DNA from: UBA2589 sp965223235 | Lineage (GTDB): Bacteria; Gemmatimonadota; Gemmatimonadetes; Longimicrobiales; Gaopeijiaceae | Reading direction: 5' to 3' | Length of the DNA: 64,000 bases | NCBI GenBank assembly: GCA_965223235.1 | Contig: CBDCVV010000007.1 | Coordinates: 434,001 to 498,000, forward strand | Shown here: positions 16,618-26,397 of the stretch, piece by piece | Position numbering within the stretch: position 1 is the first letter of the stretch | Layout: each line of letters opens with the position of its first letter | Position numbers and translations under genes: made by a program | Notes under the pieces: model-generated | Databases searched by the model: none | Seen by the model: the letters and a program-made list of their open reading frames with translations, nothing else | What the model was told of the DNA's origin: nothing

Positions 16618-19600
16618 ATGCCGCACCGCCTGACGATCCTATGCCTCTCCGTCGCGGGGCTCTCGGTGATGAGTGGGTGGAGAGCATCCTCGGTCTCTCT
16701 GGCACCGATCGAGGTCACGCTCACCGAGGGTACGAACGTCGCGGCGCACCTCTCGCCCGATGGCTCGACGCTCGCCATGGATCTGGTGGGACGGATCTGG
16801 ACGCTACCCGTGGGGGGCGGGACCGCTCTCGCTTTGACGGATCCCTTTGGTGACGCCCGACAGCCGCAGTGGTCCCCGGATGGGCAGCGAATCGCCTTCC
16901 AGGCGTACTGGGACGGCGACTACGACATCTGGACGGTCTCCGCCGACGGGAGCGAGCTCGAGCAGGTGACGAATGGTCCGTACGATGACCGGGAGCCCAC
17001 CTGGAGCCCCGACGGGCGTCGGATCCTCTTTTCCTCGGACCGCGGCGGCACGTACGACATATGGTCCGTCGACCTCTCCTCGGGTCAGCTCGAGGCGCTC
17101 ACGTCGGCCCCGGGCAACGAGTACACCCCCCACGTCTCTCCCGACGGGTCGTCTGTCGCGTACGCGGTCGATGGGCAAGCTGGCGGGATCGCGATTCAGG
17201 ACGGGAGTGGCTCCGTTCGCATGATTGCGAGCGGGGGTGGGGCGCACTATGCGCCGACGTGGAACAGCGACGGCGCGGCGCTCGCTTGGGTGCACATCGA
17301 CGAGGGACGCAGCGGGCTGTACGTCGGAAGCGCCGAAGGAGCGCGAGGCGACGTTGCCGACTCGGGCGCCCAGAGGGTGACCGAGCTCGACGATGACGTG
17401 TTCCCGTTCAGAGCCAGCTGGAGCACTTCGGGCGAGCTTCTTTACACGGCCGATGGCCAGATCATGCGCGCCGCCGACGGAGGGGCAGGGGAGGCGCGAC
17501 CGATCGCCTTTTCCGCCGTAGTTACCCTCGATCGCCCGTCGTACCGCAAGCGGCTGCGCTCCTTCGATGCCTCGGCACCTGCCCGAGTGCGCGGGATCAT
17601 CTCGCCATCGGCTTCGCCATCGGGAGATGAGATCGCTTTCGTCGCTCTCGGCGACCTCTGGAGGATGCCCGTCGGGGAAAGCCCGATTCAACTTACGGAC
17701 GACTCCTTCATCGAGATCGATCCGGCGTGGTCCCCGGATGGCCGCGCGCTCGCCTACGGATCCGATCGGGATGGACAGACCGACCTCTACGTGCACGACG
17801 TCGCGACGGGGTCGGAGCGGAAGCTCACGACCACCGGAGGCAGCATGCCCGTCTGGTCACCCGACGGGCGGAGCATCGCGTACGCAGGAGGCGGGCGCGA
17901 TGGGGGCATTCGCGTGGTCGACATCGAGAGCGGTGCCGACCGCTTGGTCCGAGGCGGCCTCAACAGCCCGGGCAGAGTCACCTGGTCGCCCGATGGATCG
18001 ACCCTCGTCGTGGCGGCACTGGACCGGTATTCGACTCGCTTCCGAGAGGGGGTGAACCGCCCGCTCTCGATCCAGATCCAACCCGTGATCTCGGAAGATG
18101 GCGACGGCGGGTCGATGCAGACGCCGGAGCGTTGGCTCGACTTCCCCGCACACGCGTCCTTCGCGTCGCGGGGCACGGACGGTCCCGTTTGGTCTCCGGA
18201 TGGACGGACCATGGCATATGTGGCTTCCGGCGTGCTATGGAGTATGCCAGTGGGCCCGGAAGGTGACCCGGTGGGACCACCCGTTCGCCTGAACAATGAG
18301 CGGTCTTCGGACCCGAGCTGGTCGAGCGATGGTCGTACCTTGTTCTATCTCGCGAACGACAGGATGCGTCGCCTCGACGTACGTAGCGCTCGAGTGACGG
18401 ACGTGGACATACCGCTCCAATGGGAGCGGGAGGTCGCGCACGACCGGTACGTAGTGCACGCGGGGCGACTCTTCGACGGCGTGACTTCGGAGCTGCGTCG
18501 CAACGTCGACGTCGTGATCGATGGGAACCGGATCGTGAGAGTGGTCGACCATGACACCCAACTCCACTCGAGGCGGGTTGTCGACGCGTCGGACCGGGTG
18601 GTCGCACCGGGACTGATCGAGATGCATATGCACGGTGTCATGGCTCAGGGCTCCCATTTGGGGCGCCAGTGGCTCTCCTTCGGGGTCACCTCTGTGCGCA
18701 CGCCCTCCGCCGACCCCTTCGAGATGGCCGAGGCCCGGGAGTCGGATGCGATCGGGCGACGCCTAGAGCCCCGCATGTTCGGGACTGGCAACACGATCGA
18801 CGGAAGTCGTGTGTACTACGCAGGAGCGCCCGCACTCACGTCACCCGGACAGATCGAGCTCGAACTCGCCCAGGCCAGCGACCTCGACTTCGACTTGGTG
18901 AAGACGTACGTCCGACTCTCGGATGAGATGCAGGCGCGCGTCATCGAAGACGCACATGCGATGGGTATGCCCGTCACCTCGCACGAATTGTATCCGGCCG
19001 TCTCGGTCGGTGCGGACGGTGTGGAGCACGTCAAGGGAACGAGCCGACGCGGGTACTCGACGAAGGTGTCGGAGCTGAACCGTAGCTACGACGACGTCAT
19101 CGAGCTTCTGGGTCGCTCTGGCATGACGATTACACCCACGATCGGGATCTACGGTGCCTATGGGCTGCTGGCCCAAGACGATCCGACCCTCTTCGACGAT
19201 GATCGGGTTCGCGCCTTTGTACCCGACGCGGCCGCGGCAGCGCGGCGGGGCGGGGATCTCGAGACTCAGCGGCGGTTGGTGCGGGCGATGGCGTCGCTCG
19301 GCCGCCGGGTAGTCGAGCGAGGGGGTACGGTGGTCGTCGGCACCGACACACCGATCATCCCGGCCGGTCTTGCTCTGGTAGCCGAGATGCAAGCTCTCGT
19401 GCAGTATGGTGGCATGTCAGAGATCGACGTACTGCGCGCGACGACGTCAATTTCAGCCCGCGCTATGGGGTACGAAAACGAACTCGGAAGTGTGCGTGAG
19501 GGTATGTTGGCCGATCTGATCATCCTCGGATCAGACCCCCTCGAAGACATCCGAGCGATTCGGGACGTACGAATGGTCATCGAAGACGGAGCGATCCACA

Positions 19601-19626
19601 CGGTGGACCAGCTGATCGGCGGATAG
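16618..19626 (+). CDS. TolB-type beta-propeller fused to amidohydrolase, exported
   Basis: The protein is 1002 residues from the ATG at 16618. A GTG at 16573 is also in frame but would bury the signal peptide. After the signal peptide come PD40/TolB repeats (HLSPDGSTLA, QWSPDGQRIAF, TWSPDGRRILFSSDRGG, AWSPDGRALAYGSDRDG, VWSPDGRSIAY, TWSPDGSTLVV). They are interrupted by unrelated loops. From about residue 620 an amidohydrolase follows. Its metal HxH is H670/H672 in GLIEMHMHG, and later ligand candidates are in PVTSHELYP, VEHVKG and VVVGTDTPI. Such fusions probably act on peptides or related amides outside the cytoplasm, with the propeller as binding platform. It is flanked by two regulatory/plug paralogues. 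Confidence 0.9.
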   Translation: MPHRLTILCLSVAGLSVMSGWRASSVSLAPIEVTLTEGTNVAAHLSPDGSTLAMDLVGRIWTLPVGGGTALALTDPFGDARQPQWSPDGQRIAFQAYWDGDYDIWTVSADGSELEQVTNGPYDDREPTWSPDGRRILFSSDRGGTYDIWSVDLSSGQLEALTSAPGNEYTPHVSPDGSSVAYAVDGQAGGIAIQDGSGSVRMIASGGGAHYAPTWNSDGAALAWVHIDEGRSGLYVGSAEGARGDVADSGAQRVTELDDDVFPFRASWSTSGELLYTADGQIMRAADGGAGEARPIAFSAVVTLDRPSYRKRLRSFDASAPARVRGIISPSASPSGDEIAFVALGDLWRMPVGESPIQLTDDSFIEIDPAWSPDGRALAYGSDRDGQTDLYVHDVATGSERKLTTTGGSMPVWSPDGRSIAYAGGGRDGGIRVVDIESGADRLVRGGLNSPGRVTWSPDGSTLVVAALDRYSTRFREGVNRPLSIQIQPVISEDGDGGSMQTPERWLDFPAHASFASRGTDGPVWSPDGRTMAYVASGVLWSMPVGPEGDPVGPPVRLNNERSSDPSWSSDGRTLFYLANDRMRRLDVRSARVTDVDIPLQWEREVAHDRYVVHAGRLFDGVTSELRRNVDVVIDGNRIVRVVDHDTQLHSRRVVDASDRVVAPGLIEMHMHGVMAQGSHLGRQWLSFGVTSVRTPSADPFEMAEARESDAIGRRLEPRMFGTGNTIDGSRVYYAGAPALTSPGQIELELAQASDLDFDLVKTYVRLSDEMQARVIEDAHAMGMPVTSHELYPAVSVGADGVEHVKGTSRRGYSTKVSELNRSYDDVIELLGRSGMTITPTIGIYGAYGLLAQDDPTLFDDDRVRAFVPDAAAAARRGGDLETQRRLVRAMASLGRRVVERGGTVVVGTDTPIIPAGLALVAEMQALVQYGGMSEIDVLRATTSISARAMGYENELGSVREGMLADLIILGSDPLEDIRAIRDVRMVIEDGAIHTVDQLIGG

Positions 19627-19672
19627 GGGTGCGGTGATGGGACGTCGAGGACGGCGGGGGCGGGAGCCACGA

Positions 19673-20434
19673 ATGAGCATCGGCTTCGGACCAGTGATCG
19701 CGGCCGCCCTTCTGGCCATCGTGGCCCTTTCGAGCCCGCTGAGCGCGCAGTCGATCAGTGGCCGGCTTCTCGACATGCACACGGACGAGCCAATCGATCT
19801 CGGTCTGGTGATCATGATCTCCGAGACGGGTGACTCGATCACCTCGGCGCTTTCGTCGACCACGGGTCTGTTCGAGGTGCAGGCGGCGGAGGCAGGGAAT
19901 TACCTCCTTCTTGCCGCCGCGCTCGGATACCGGGAGACGCGCGTCGGCCTCTTCGAGTTGGGAGAGGGCGGCGAGATGTCTGTCGAGTTCAGACTGTGGC
20001 CAGAGCCGTTGGAGATCGACGGCGTCATGGTCCAAAGCCTCGTGCAAGAGCCGCGCTTGGTGCGCAATGGCTTCTACCGGCGCATGCAGCGGGGGGTTGG
20101 GTCGTTCCTGTCGCCAGCCGACATTGCGGAGCGGACGGAGCTTCAAACGATCGACCTCCTCCAAGGCCTCCCTGGCGTGCGCATGACGCTCAACCCGCTC
20201 GAGGGAGCCCGCGTGCAGCTTCGTGGGTCGAGGGGTTACTGCGTGCCGGACCTCATGGTCGATGGGGTCCGGGCGACGTGGGAAGGCACGAGCGCGCGCC
20301 TCGACGACCTGGTTCCGAAGGAGATGATCTACGCGGTCGAAGTGCACCGTGGGGTTTCGGGGATGCCGATCGAATTCGGGTCCTTCAACAGCTGCGGACT
20401 CGTCGTGATCTGGACGGTAGCAGGGCGTCGATAG
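19673..20434 (+). CDS. Secreted carboxypeptidase-regulatory/plug-like protein (paralogue B)
   Basis: The protein is 253 residues from the ATG at 19673, which has GGGAG about 7 bases upstream. GTG 19634 and ATG 19637 give a longer Arg-rich n-region. The signal peptide ends LSAQ. A regulatory-like domain follows (SGRLLDMHTDEPI, LLAAALGYRETR). A plug-like domain comes after it, better preserved than in paralogue A: DLLQGLPGVRM, VQLRGSRGYC, PDLMVDGVR, IYAVEVHRG and CGLVVIWT. No barrel follows, so it cannot be a transporter on its own. It lies 46 bases after the amidohydrolase and is likely in one operon with it. Confidence 0.82.
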   Translation: MSIGFGPVIAAALLAIVALSSPLSAQSISGRLLDMHTDEPIDLGLVIMISETGDSITSALSSTTGLFEVQAAEAGNYLLLAAALGYRETRVGLFELGEGGEMSVEFRLWPEPLEIDGVMVQSLVQEPRLVRNGFYRRMQRGVGSFLSPADIAERTELQTIDLLQGLPGVRMTLNPLEGARVQLRGSRGYCVPDLMVDGVRATWEGTSARLDDLVPKEMIYAVEVHRGVSGMPIEFGSFNSCGLVVIWTVAGRR

Positions 20435-20468
20435 CCGCCTCGCAACAATTGCGACACTCGAGGTGTCC

Positions 20469-20498
20469 TTGCTGCGTACGGGAATACCCGCCTACTAT
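20469..20498 (+). promoter_or_regulatory. Candidate promoter before the DUF1592 operon
   Basis: A locally AT-rich stretch holds TTGCTG (20469-20474) and TACTAT (20493-20498) with an 18-base gap, 34 bases before the ATG of the operon's first gene. TATAAA overlaps the second box. Matches to the sigma-70 consensus are partial, so this is a suggestion only. Confidence 0.3.
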
Positions 20499-20531
20499 AA
20501 ACTGTTGTAACCCCTCTGGACCCGGCCAGAC

Positions 20532-22952
20532 ATGAAGTCATACCTCGTCGCATCCGCTGTCCTCGGTGTGTCACTCGTCGCCCTGTCTGGAAGTTACCCC
20601 GTCGTCGAGACGCCCGGGGTGGTAGGCGTGGCCGCCGAAGTGGCGCCCTCGGACGCCGACCCGAACGAGATCGTCCGGCGCACCTGTTCGCGCTGTCACA
20701 GCGATGCCCGACTCAGCGGGAACCTGTCGCTCGAAGGCTTTGACCTCGAGACCGCATCGAGCGAACACGGGGATATCGTTGAACGGATGATTCGGAAGGT
20801 CCGCGCTGGGATGATGCCGCCTCCCGGTTCGCGTCGACCCGGTGGAGACAGCCTCGTCACATTCGTCGAGGAGCTCGAATCGGTCATGGACAATCGGGCC
20901 AGCCGTGACCCCAACCCGGGCACCCGCACCTTCCAGCGGCTGAATCGTCCCGAGTACGAGCAGGCGATCGAAGATCTGCTCGACCTCAGGGTAAATGCGG
21001 AAGATTGGCTCCCGCTCGACCAGATGAGCGCCAACTTCGACAACATTGCCGACGTCCAGGCTCTTTCTCCACTCCTGCTCGAGTCTTACTTGAACGCGGC
21101 GGCCGACATTAGCCGTATGGCGGTCGGGGATCAGGGTGCGCCGTCGATCAACGTGCAGTACACGAACTCCCAGTACCGCTCGCAGCACCCCTGGGACCAC
21201 GTCGAGGGCGCCCCGTACGGGACCCGCGGAGGCATGGTGGTCGAGCACGTCTTCCCGGCTGACGGGATGTACTCCTTCGGGATGACGTTCGCGTCCGGCA
21301 ACAACACCCGCTTCGAAGACATCGACATCTCGATCGATAGCGAGCGAGTCGCCCTCATGGCGTACTCCCGCTCCGGTGAGGCTGCCGATGGTCGCGGAGG
21401 TGGTGCGATTTGGACGGAGCCCGTGTTCGTGCGAGCGGGCCAGCGCCGGGTGTCGGCCGCATTCATTCGCCGTTCCGACGGTCCGTACGAAGATCTCATC
21501 CGCCCCCACGACTGGTCGATGGCGGGCGGCGGATCGGGTGGCGCAGGCATCACCACGTTGCCTCACCTGCAAGATCTCATCGTCGGTGGGCCCGCCGAGG
21601 TGACCGGGCTGTCCGAGACGCCGAGCCGTAAGAAGATCTTCACCTGCCGTCCCACCGCTTCCGAGGAAGAGGCGGTGTGCGCCAGCGCGATTCTTCGCGA
21701 TCTCGCGACACGCGCGTATCGGCGAGCAGCTACCGACAGCGAAGTCGAAGGGCTGATGGCGTTCTACGAACGCGGACATGAGCGGGGAGGCTTCGAGCGT
21801 GGCATCCGGGAGTCGCTGGAGGCGCTGCTGTCGTCCCCCTTCTTCGTTCTGCGCCTCGAGCGTCAGCCCGAGGGCGTCGACCCGGGCGAAGTCTACGAGC
21901 TCGAAGACGAAGAGCTCGCATCACGACTATCGTTCTTCCTATGGGGCACACCGCCCGACGAAGAGCTCATTCAAGCGGCCCGCGACGGTGACTTGCAGAG
22001 CGAGAAGGATCTCGAACGGGCCGCGCGTCGAATGTTGGCAGACCCGCGCGCAGAAGCGCTCGGGAATCGTTTCGGAGCTCAGTGGCTTCGACTCCAGGAT
22101 CTGTACAAGGTCCGTCCCGACCCGAACTTCTTCCCGAACTTCGACGAGACGCTCGCCGACGCGATGCATCAAGAGACCGAGATGTTCTTCAACCATCTCG
22201 TTCAGAACGACCTCGACGTCCTGGAGCTGTTCAACGCGAACTACACCTTCGTCAATGAGCGGCTGGCCAACCACTACGGGATGGATGGAGTGGCCGGTCG
22301 CCACTTCCGGCGCGTCGAGTACACGGACGGAGCGCGCAGCGGGCTTCTTGGCCACGGAAGTATCCTGGTCCTGACCTCGCTGGCCAACCGCACGTCACCG
22401 GTCCTTCGCGGGAAGTGGGTGATGGAGGTTCTCATGGGATCTCCGCCACCGCCGCCGCCCCCGGGTGTTCCGGATCTGGATGAGGTCGAAGGGACCCAAG
22501 AGGGTCGTCGACTCACGACGCGAGAGCGGATGGAGATGCACCGCGCGAACCCCACGTGTAACTCGTGCCACCGCTTCATGGACCCGATCGGGCTCGCCCT
22601 CGACAACTTCGACGTGACCGGCCAGTGGCGGCTCCGGGAGAACGGGATGGCGCTGGACACACGCGGTGAGTTCTTCGACGGCGCGCCGATCACGACGCCG
22701 AAGGAGGTCGCCGATGCGCTGTTGAGTCGACCCATTCCGCTCGTCCGCTCCCTGACCGAGAACATGATGGCCTACGCCCTTGCGCGGCGCGTCGAATACT
22801 TCGACCAGCCGACGATTCGGGAGATCGTTGCTGAAGCCGAGCAAGACGGGCAGTATCGTATGCAAAGCCTGATTTTAGGTGTCGTCACGAGCGACGCCTT
22901 CCGCTTGAAAGTTGCACCGACCGCCGTCCTGACCGACGAGGCCGGACACTAG
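20532..22952 (+). CDS. DUF1587/DUF1592/DUF1588/DUF1585 protein with two c-type haem sites
   Basis: The protein has 806 residues. After a signal peptide, a short cytochrome-like domain holds CSRCH (52-56). The planctomycete-type domain series follows: the DUF1587 signature (FQRLNRPEYEQAIEDLLDL), the DUF1592 region (SRLSFFLWGTPPDEEL), DUF1588 (NRTSPVLRGKWVMEVLMGS, then a proline run) and DUF1585 (PTCNSCHRFMDPIGLALDNF). The second CxxCH is at 676-680. The protein is therefore expected to be exported and to bind up to two haems. The family's biochemical role is not established. It heads a five-gene operon with a DUF1552 protein and an ankyrin protein. Confidence 0.92.
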   Translation: MKSYLVASAVLGVSLVALSGSYPVVETPGVVGVAAEVAPSDADPNEIVRRTCSRCHSDARLSGNLSLEGFDLETASSEHGDIVERMIRKVRAGMMPPPGSRRPGGDSLVTFVEELESVMDNRASRDPNPGTRTFQRLNRPEYEQAIEDLLDLRVNAEDWLPLDQMSANFDNIADVQALSPLLLESYLNAAADISRMAVGDQGAPSINVQYTNSQYRSQHPWDHVEGAPYGTRGGMVVEHVFPADGMYSFGMTFASGNNTRFEDIDISIDSERVALMAYSRSGEAADGRGGGAIWTEPVFVRAGQRRVSAAFIRRSDGPYEDLIRPHDWSMAGGGSGGAGITTLPHLQDLIVGGPAEVTGLSETPSRKKIFTCRPTASEEEAVCASAILRDLATRAYRRAATDSEVEGLMAFYERGHERGGFERGIRESLEALLSSPFFVLRLERQPEGVDPGEVYELEDEELASRLSFFLWGTPPDEELIQAARDGDLQSEKDLERAARRMLADPRAEALGNRFGAQWLRLQDLYKVRPDPNFFPNFDETLADAMHQETEMFFNHLVQNDLDVLELFNANYTFVNERLANHYGMDGVAGRHFRRVEYTDGARSGLLGHGSILVLTSLANRTSPVLRGKWVMEVLMGSPPPPPPPGVPDLDEVEGTQEGRRLTTRERMEMHRANPTCNSCHRFMDPIGLALDNFDVTGQWRLRENGMALDTRGEFFDGAPITTPKEVADALLSRPIPLVRSLTENMMAYALARRVEYFDQPTIREIVAEAEQDGQYRMQSLILGVVTSDAFRLKVAPTAVLTDEAGH

Positions 22953-22992
22953 TCAAAACGCCAAGCTCCCACACTCGAGGAGATACGGGACA

Positions 22993-24417
22993 ATGGAGTT
23001 CATTACCGGGAAGCACCTGGATCGCCGGACTTTCATTCGCGGCATGGGTGCGGCAGTTGCGCTCCCTTACCTCGATGCGATGGTCCCGGCTGGACGGTTG
23101 AGCCGTGAGGTGACGCGCGCGAACGAATCCAGAGCTCCGCTGATCGCGATCGAGGAAGTTCACGGCCTCGCCGGGTGCAACGAGTGGGGGGCAACCCAGC
23201 ACCTTTTCGCGCCCGAGATAATCGGCAAGGACTTCGAGATGGTGCCGAACAGCGCGCTCATCTCTCTCGAGCCGTATCAAGACTACCTGACGATCGTGTC
23301 GAATACGGATGTTCGGATGGCTGAGGCCTTCACCGCGCCAGAGATCGGAGGAGATCACTTCCGGTCGAGCGCGGTCTTCCTCACCCAGTCGCACCCTAAG
23401 CAGACGCAGGGCTCCGACCTGTTCGTCGGGACGTCCCTCGATCAGATCCATGCACGGCGTTTCGGTCAGGACACGCCGTTGCCCTCGATGCAGTTCACGA
23501 TTCCGAACATCGATCAGGCCGGGGGCTGCACCTACAACTACTCGTGCGCCTACACCGACTCGCTCTCTTGGGCGTCTCCGAGCGAGCCGCTTCCGATGAT
23601 TCGCGATCCTCGTGTGGCCTTCGACATGCTCTTCGGAGCCGGGGGCACACCAGAAGAGCGTGCGGAGCGCCGCTCGATGCGTTCGAGCATCCTCGACTGG
23701 ATCACGGGCGAAGTCACCGCGATGAACCGCCAGCTCGGCACCGGCGACCGCCGCCGGATGGAGCAGTACCTCAACAACGTCCGAGAGATCGAACGGCGCA
23801 TCCAGATGGTGGAGTCGCACAACAACAGTGGCGAGGAGAGAGAACTCCCGACCGCTCCGGCTGGTGTACCCGACTCGTACCAAGAGCACATGCAGCTGAT
23901 GTTCGACCTCCAGGTCCTCGCGCTGCAGACCGACATGACGCGGGTGATCTCGTTCAAAACCGGGCGTGATTCCGAGAACCGTGTCTTCGCAGAATCGGGC
24001 TCGGACCGACCCTTCCACCCGGCGTCCCACCACGGCGGGCGGGAAGAAGCCGTACTGGAGTTCAACAAGATCTGTCAGTGGCGGGTGAGCATGCTCCCGT
24101 ATCTGCTCGACAAGCTTCAGAACACCATGGACGGCGACCAGAACCTGCTCGACAAGTCGGTCGTCATGTTCGGATCCCCGATGGCGGACGCCAACCTCCA
24201 CAACCACCGGCGTTGTCCTCTCGTCTTCCTCGGTAAGGGGAACGGGATCTTGGAGGGGAACCTCCACCTCAAAGCCGCGGACGGGACTCCGATGGCGAAC
24301 GTGATGCTCGCGATGATGCAGGACCTGGGGCACACCGACATGGAAAGCTTCGGCGACAGCACGGGCAGCTTCATGCTCAAGTCACACGGAAGTGCTGCGG
24401 TGCAGGAGGTCGACTAG
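22993..24417 (+). CDS. DUF1552 (HxxSHH) protein with Tat signal
   Basis: The protein has 474 residues. GAGGAG lies about 9 bases before the ATG. The N-terminus has a twin-arginine signal (DRRTFIRGMGAAVALPYLDA), so a folded protein is exported. The defining motif HPASHH (342-347) of DUF1552 is present, with FPxxL-like and SSIxDxxxGE-like segments (SSILDWITGEVTAM). DUF1552 proteins almost always accompany DUF1592-type proteins, as here, and the function is unknown. The Tat signal fits with the TatC gene elsewhere in the window and suggests a bound cofactor or metal. Confidence 0.92.
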   Translation: MEFITGKHLDRRTFIRGMGAAVALPYLDAMVPAGRLSREVTRANESRAPLIAIEEVHGLAGCNEWGATQHLFAPEIIGKDFEMVPNSALISLEPYQDYLTIVSNTDVRMAEAFTAPEIGGDHFRSSAVFLTQSHPKQTQGSDLFVGTSLDQIHARRFGQDTPLPSMQFTIPNIDQAGGCTYNYSCAYTDSLSWASPSEPLPMIRDPRVAFDMLFGAGGTPEERAERRSMRSSILDWITGEVTAMNRQLGTGDRRRMEQYLNNVREIERRIQMVESHNNSGEERELPTAPAGVPDSYQEHMQLMFDLQVLALQTDMTRVISFKTGRDSENRVFAESGSDRPFHPASHHGGREEAVLEFNKICQWRVSMLPYLLDKLQNTMDGDQNLLDKSVVMFGSPMADANLHNHRRCPLVFLGKGNGILEGNLHLKAADGTPMANVMLAMMQDLGHTDMESFGDSTGSFMLKSHGSAAVQEVD

Positions 24418-24420
24418 ACC

Positions 24421-26397
24421 ATGAGGGCTCGGGCGCTACTCGCCATCGTACCGATGGTCGTGCTTTTGGCCGCCGCACCGGCTTCCGTCGAATCTCCCGT
24501 AGCTGACGCGGCGATGTCCGGAGATGTCACGCTCGTCCGCGAACTGCTGCGTGACGGGGCAGACGTCAATGCGGCCCAAGGCGATGGGATGAGCGCCCTG
24601 CATTGGGCTGCAGACAGGGGAGATGTCGAGCTGCTCGACGTACTCCTCGTGGCCGGCGCCGAGATTCAGTCCGCGACACGCATCGGCGAGTATACGCCGC
24701 TACACATCGCGGCCCGTAACGCACACCTCGGCGCGGTCCAGACCCTGTTGGAGGCCGGAGCCGACGTCCACGCGGTGACAGACCCGAGTGGTTCGACCCC
24801 GTTGCATCTCGCCGCAGTTTCAGGCGATGGAGAAGTAGTGCGCGCACTGATCGACGCCGGAAGTGACCCGAATGCGACCGAGGCCCAGTGGAAGCAAACT
24901 CCGCTGATCTTCGCCGCGTCGTGGAACCGCACCGATGCGATCAGCGCTCTCGTCGAGGGTGGTGCAGATCCGAACCAAGCTGCGGAGTCGATGGACCTCC
25001 AGGCGTGGGGACGTCTCGATGCCGAGGCGAATCGTCGTCGACAGGCGGTGCTGGATGCCTTCACCAATGAAGGGGAGTGGCAGCCGTCTTCGAGTCAGGT
25101 CCAGGCGGCGGTACAGGCTGGACGCGCGGCGTATGAAGGCGAGCCCCCAAGAGCGCGACGCCGGGCGAGCCGCTTCCGGCGTCCGGTTCGCATCACGTCG
25201 AAGGGCGGACTGACCCCGCTCCTGCATGCGGCCCGTCAGGGTCATCTGGCGTCAGTCGAGCTCCTTCTCGATCTCGGGGCGGACATCGACCAAGTCGGCG
25301 GCGGAGACGGCACGACGCCGCTCCTAATCTCCACGATCAACGGGCAGTTCGATGTTGCGATGGCCCTCTTGGAACGCGGGGCCGATCCCAACATCAGCTC
25401 ATCGCTCAATGGAGCTTCGCCTCTCTTCGCCACGGTCAACTCCGAATGGCAGCCCCGGACGCGTTACCCGCAGCCCCAAGAGCGGGAGGCGCAGCAGGTC
25501 GGATACCTCGAGGTGTTGGAAGCCCTTCTGATCGCTGGGGCCGATCCGGACACGCGCATGACGCTCCACCCGTGGTACATGGAGTACACCGGGTGCGGAA
25601 ACGGGAACTGCGGCCTCATCGACATGAATGGGGCCACCCCATTCCTACGTGCCGCCTACGCAACCGACGTGGAAGCGATGCGTCTGCTCAAGAAGTGGGG
25701 AGCCGATCCGTTTATCGCGACCAAGGCCCCACAACGCCGGCAGCGCCTCACGCCAGAACAACAGCAACGCGCCTTCCAAGTCGATCGGATCGCTGAGGCG
25801 GACTCCTTCGACGTGATGGGCGATTCCGCCAAAGTCTCTGCGGTTATCGCCATCTGGTCCGACCTTCCCGATTCGGTGAAGGCCGATATGGCCGAGGAAG
25901 AGGTCCGCGCCAACCCTGGAGACTTCCGCGAGCGAATCCACACGATTGCCGTTCGCCAAGACTCGATCGCGGCGGAGAAGCCGGACCCCTCCGGATTGCC
26001 TCCGGTTCCGGTCGGGGGGCCGGCCGTAGCGGCGATTCACGCCGCTTCAGGGGTCGGATACGGTGAAGGCTTCGCCGGCAACGCCCACAGACATGCCGAC
26101 AACGGGTGGCTTCCGTCGGTGAAATTCCTGATCGAAGAGGTCGGGATGGACGTGAATGTCCGCGATCACAACGGGTATACTGCCATCCACCACGCGGCAG
26201 CGCGCGGCGACAACGAACTGATTCTCTACATGGTGGAGCAGGGCGGAGATGTCACGGTCGTGAGTCGTCGTGGCCAAACCACGGCCGATATGGCCAACGG
26301 TCCCGTCTCACGCGTATCGCCCATCCCGGAGACCGTTGCTCTACTCGAGAGCCTAGGTTCGGCCAACAGCAACAACTGCCTCACTTGCCAAGAGTAG
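24421..26397 (+). CDS. Exported ankyrin-repeat protein of the DUF1592/DUF1552 operon
   Basis: The protein has 658 residues, starting 4 bases after the DUF1552 stop. A signal peptide (about 1-24) precedes ankyrin repeats: DGMSALHWAADRGDVELLDVLL, EYTPLHIAARNAHLGAVQTLL and STPLHLAAVSGDGEVVRALI. More repeats lie at about 260-310 and a last repeat at about 560-600 (HNGYTAIHHAAARGDNELI). A long insert separates the groups (about 190-255 and 370-530), and it holds a CGNGNC cysteine pair. The very C-terminus is NNCLTCQE, a CxxC that lacks the His needed for haem. The repeats likely make a protein-binding surface for the two haem/Tat partners. Confidence 0.9.
   Translation: MRARALLAIVPMVVLLAAAPASVESPVADAAMSGDVTLVRELLRDGADVNAAQGDGMSALHWAADRGDVELLDVLLVAGAEIQSATRIGEYTPLHIAARNAHLGAVQTLLEAGADVHAVTDPSGSTPLHLAAVSGDGEVVRALIDAGSDPNATEAQWKQTPLIFAASWNRTDAISALVEGGADPNQAAESMDLQAWGRLDAEANRRRQAVLDAFTNEGEWQPSSSQVQAAVQAGRAAYEGEPPRARRRASRFRRPVRITSKGGLTPLLHAARQGHLASVELLLDLGADIDQVGGGDGTTPLLISTINGQFDVAMALLERGADPNISSSLNGASPLFATVNSEWQPRTRYPQPQEREAQQVGYLEVLEALLIAGADPDTRMTLHPWYMEYTGCGNGNCGLIDMNGATPFLRAAYATDVEAMRLLKKWGADPFIATKAPQRRQRLTPEQQQRAFQVDRIAEADSFDVMGDSAKVSAVIAIWSDLPDSVKADMAEEEVRANPGDFRERIHTIAVRQDSIAAEKPDPSGLPPVPVGGPAVAAIHAASGVGYGEGFAGNAHRHADNGWLPSVKFLIEEVGMDVNVRDHNGYTAIHHAAARGDNELILYMVEQGGDVTVVSRRGQTTADMANGPVSRVSPIPETVALLESLGSANSNNCLTCQE

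Noticed and set aside
22885..24333. 482-codon minus-strand open frame opposite the DUF1552 gene
   Set aside because: It lies wholly antisense to a confident gene with Tat signal and HxxSHH motif. Its translation is His/Arg/Val-rich without a recognisable domain, as expected for shadow frames in GC-rich DNA.
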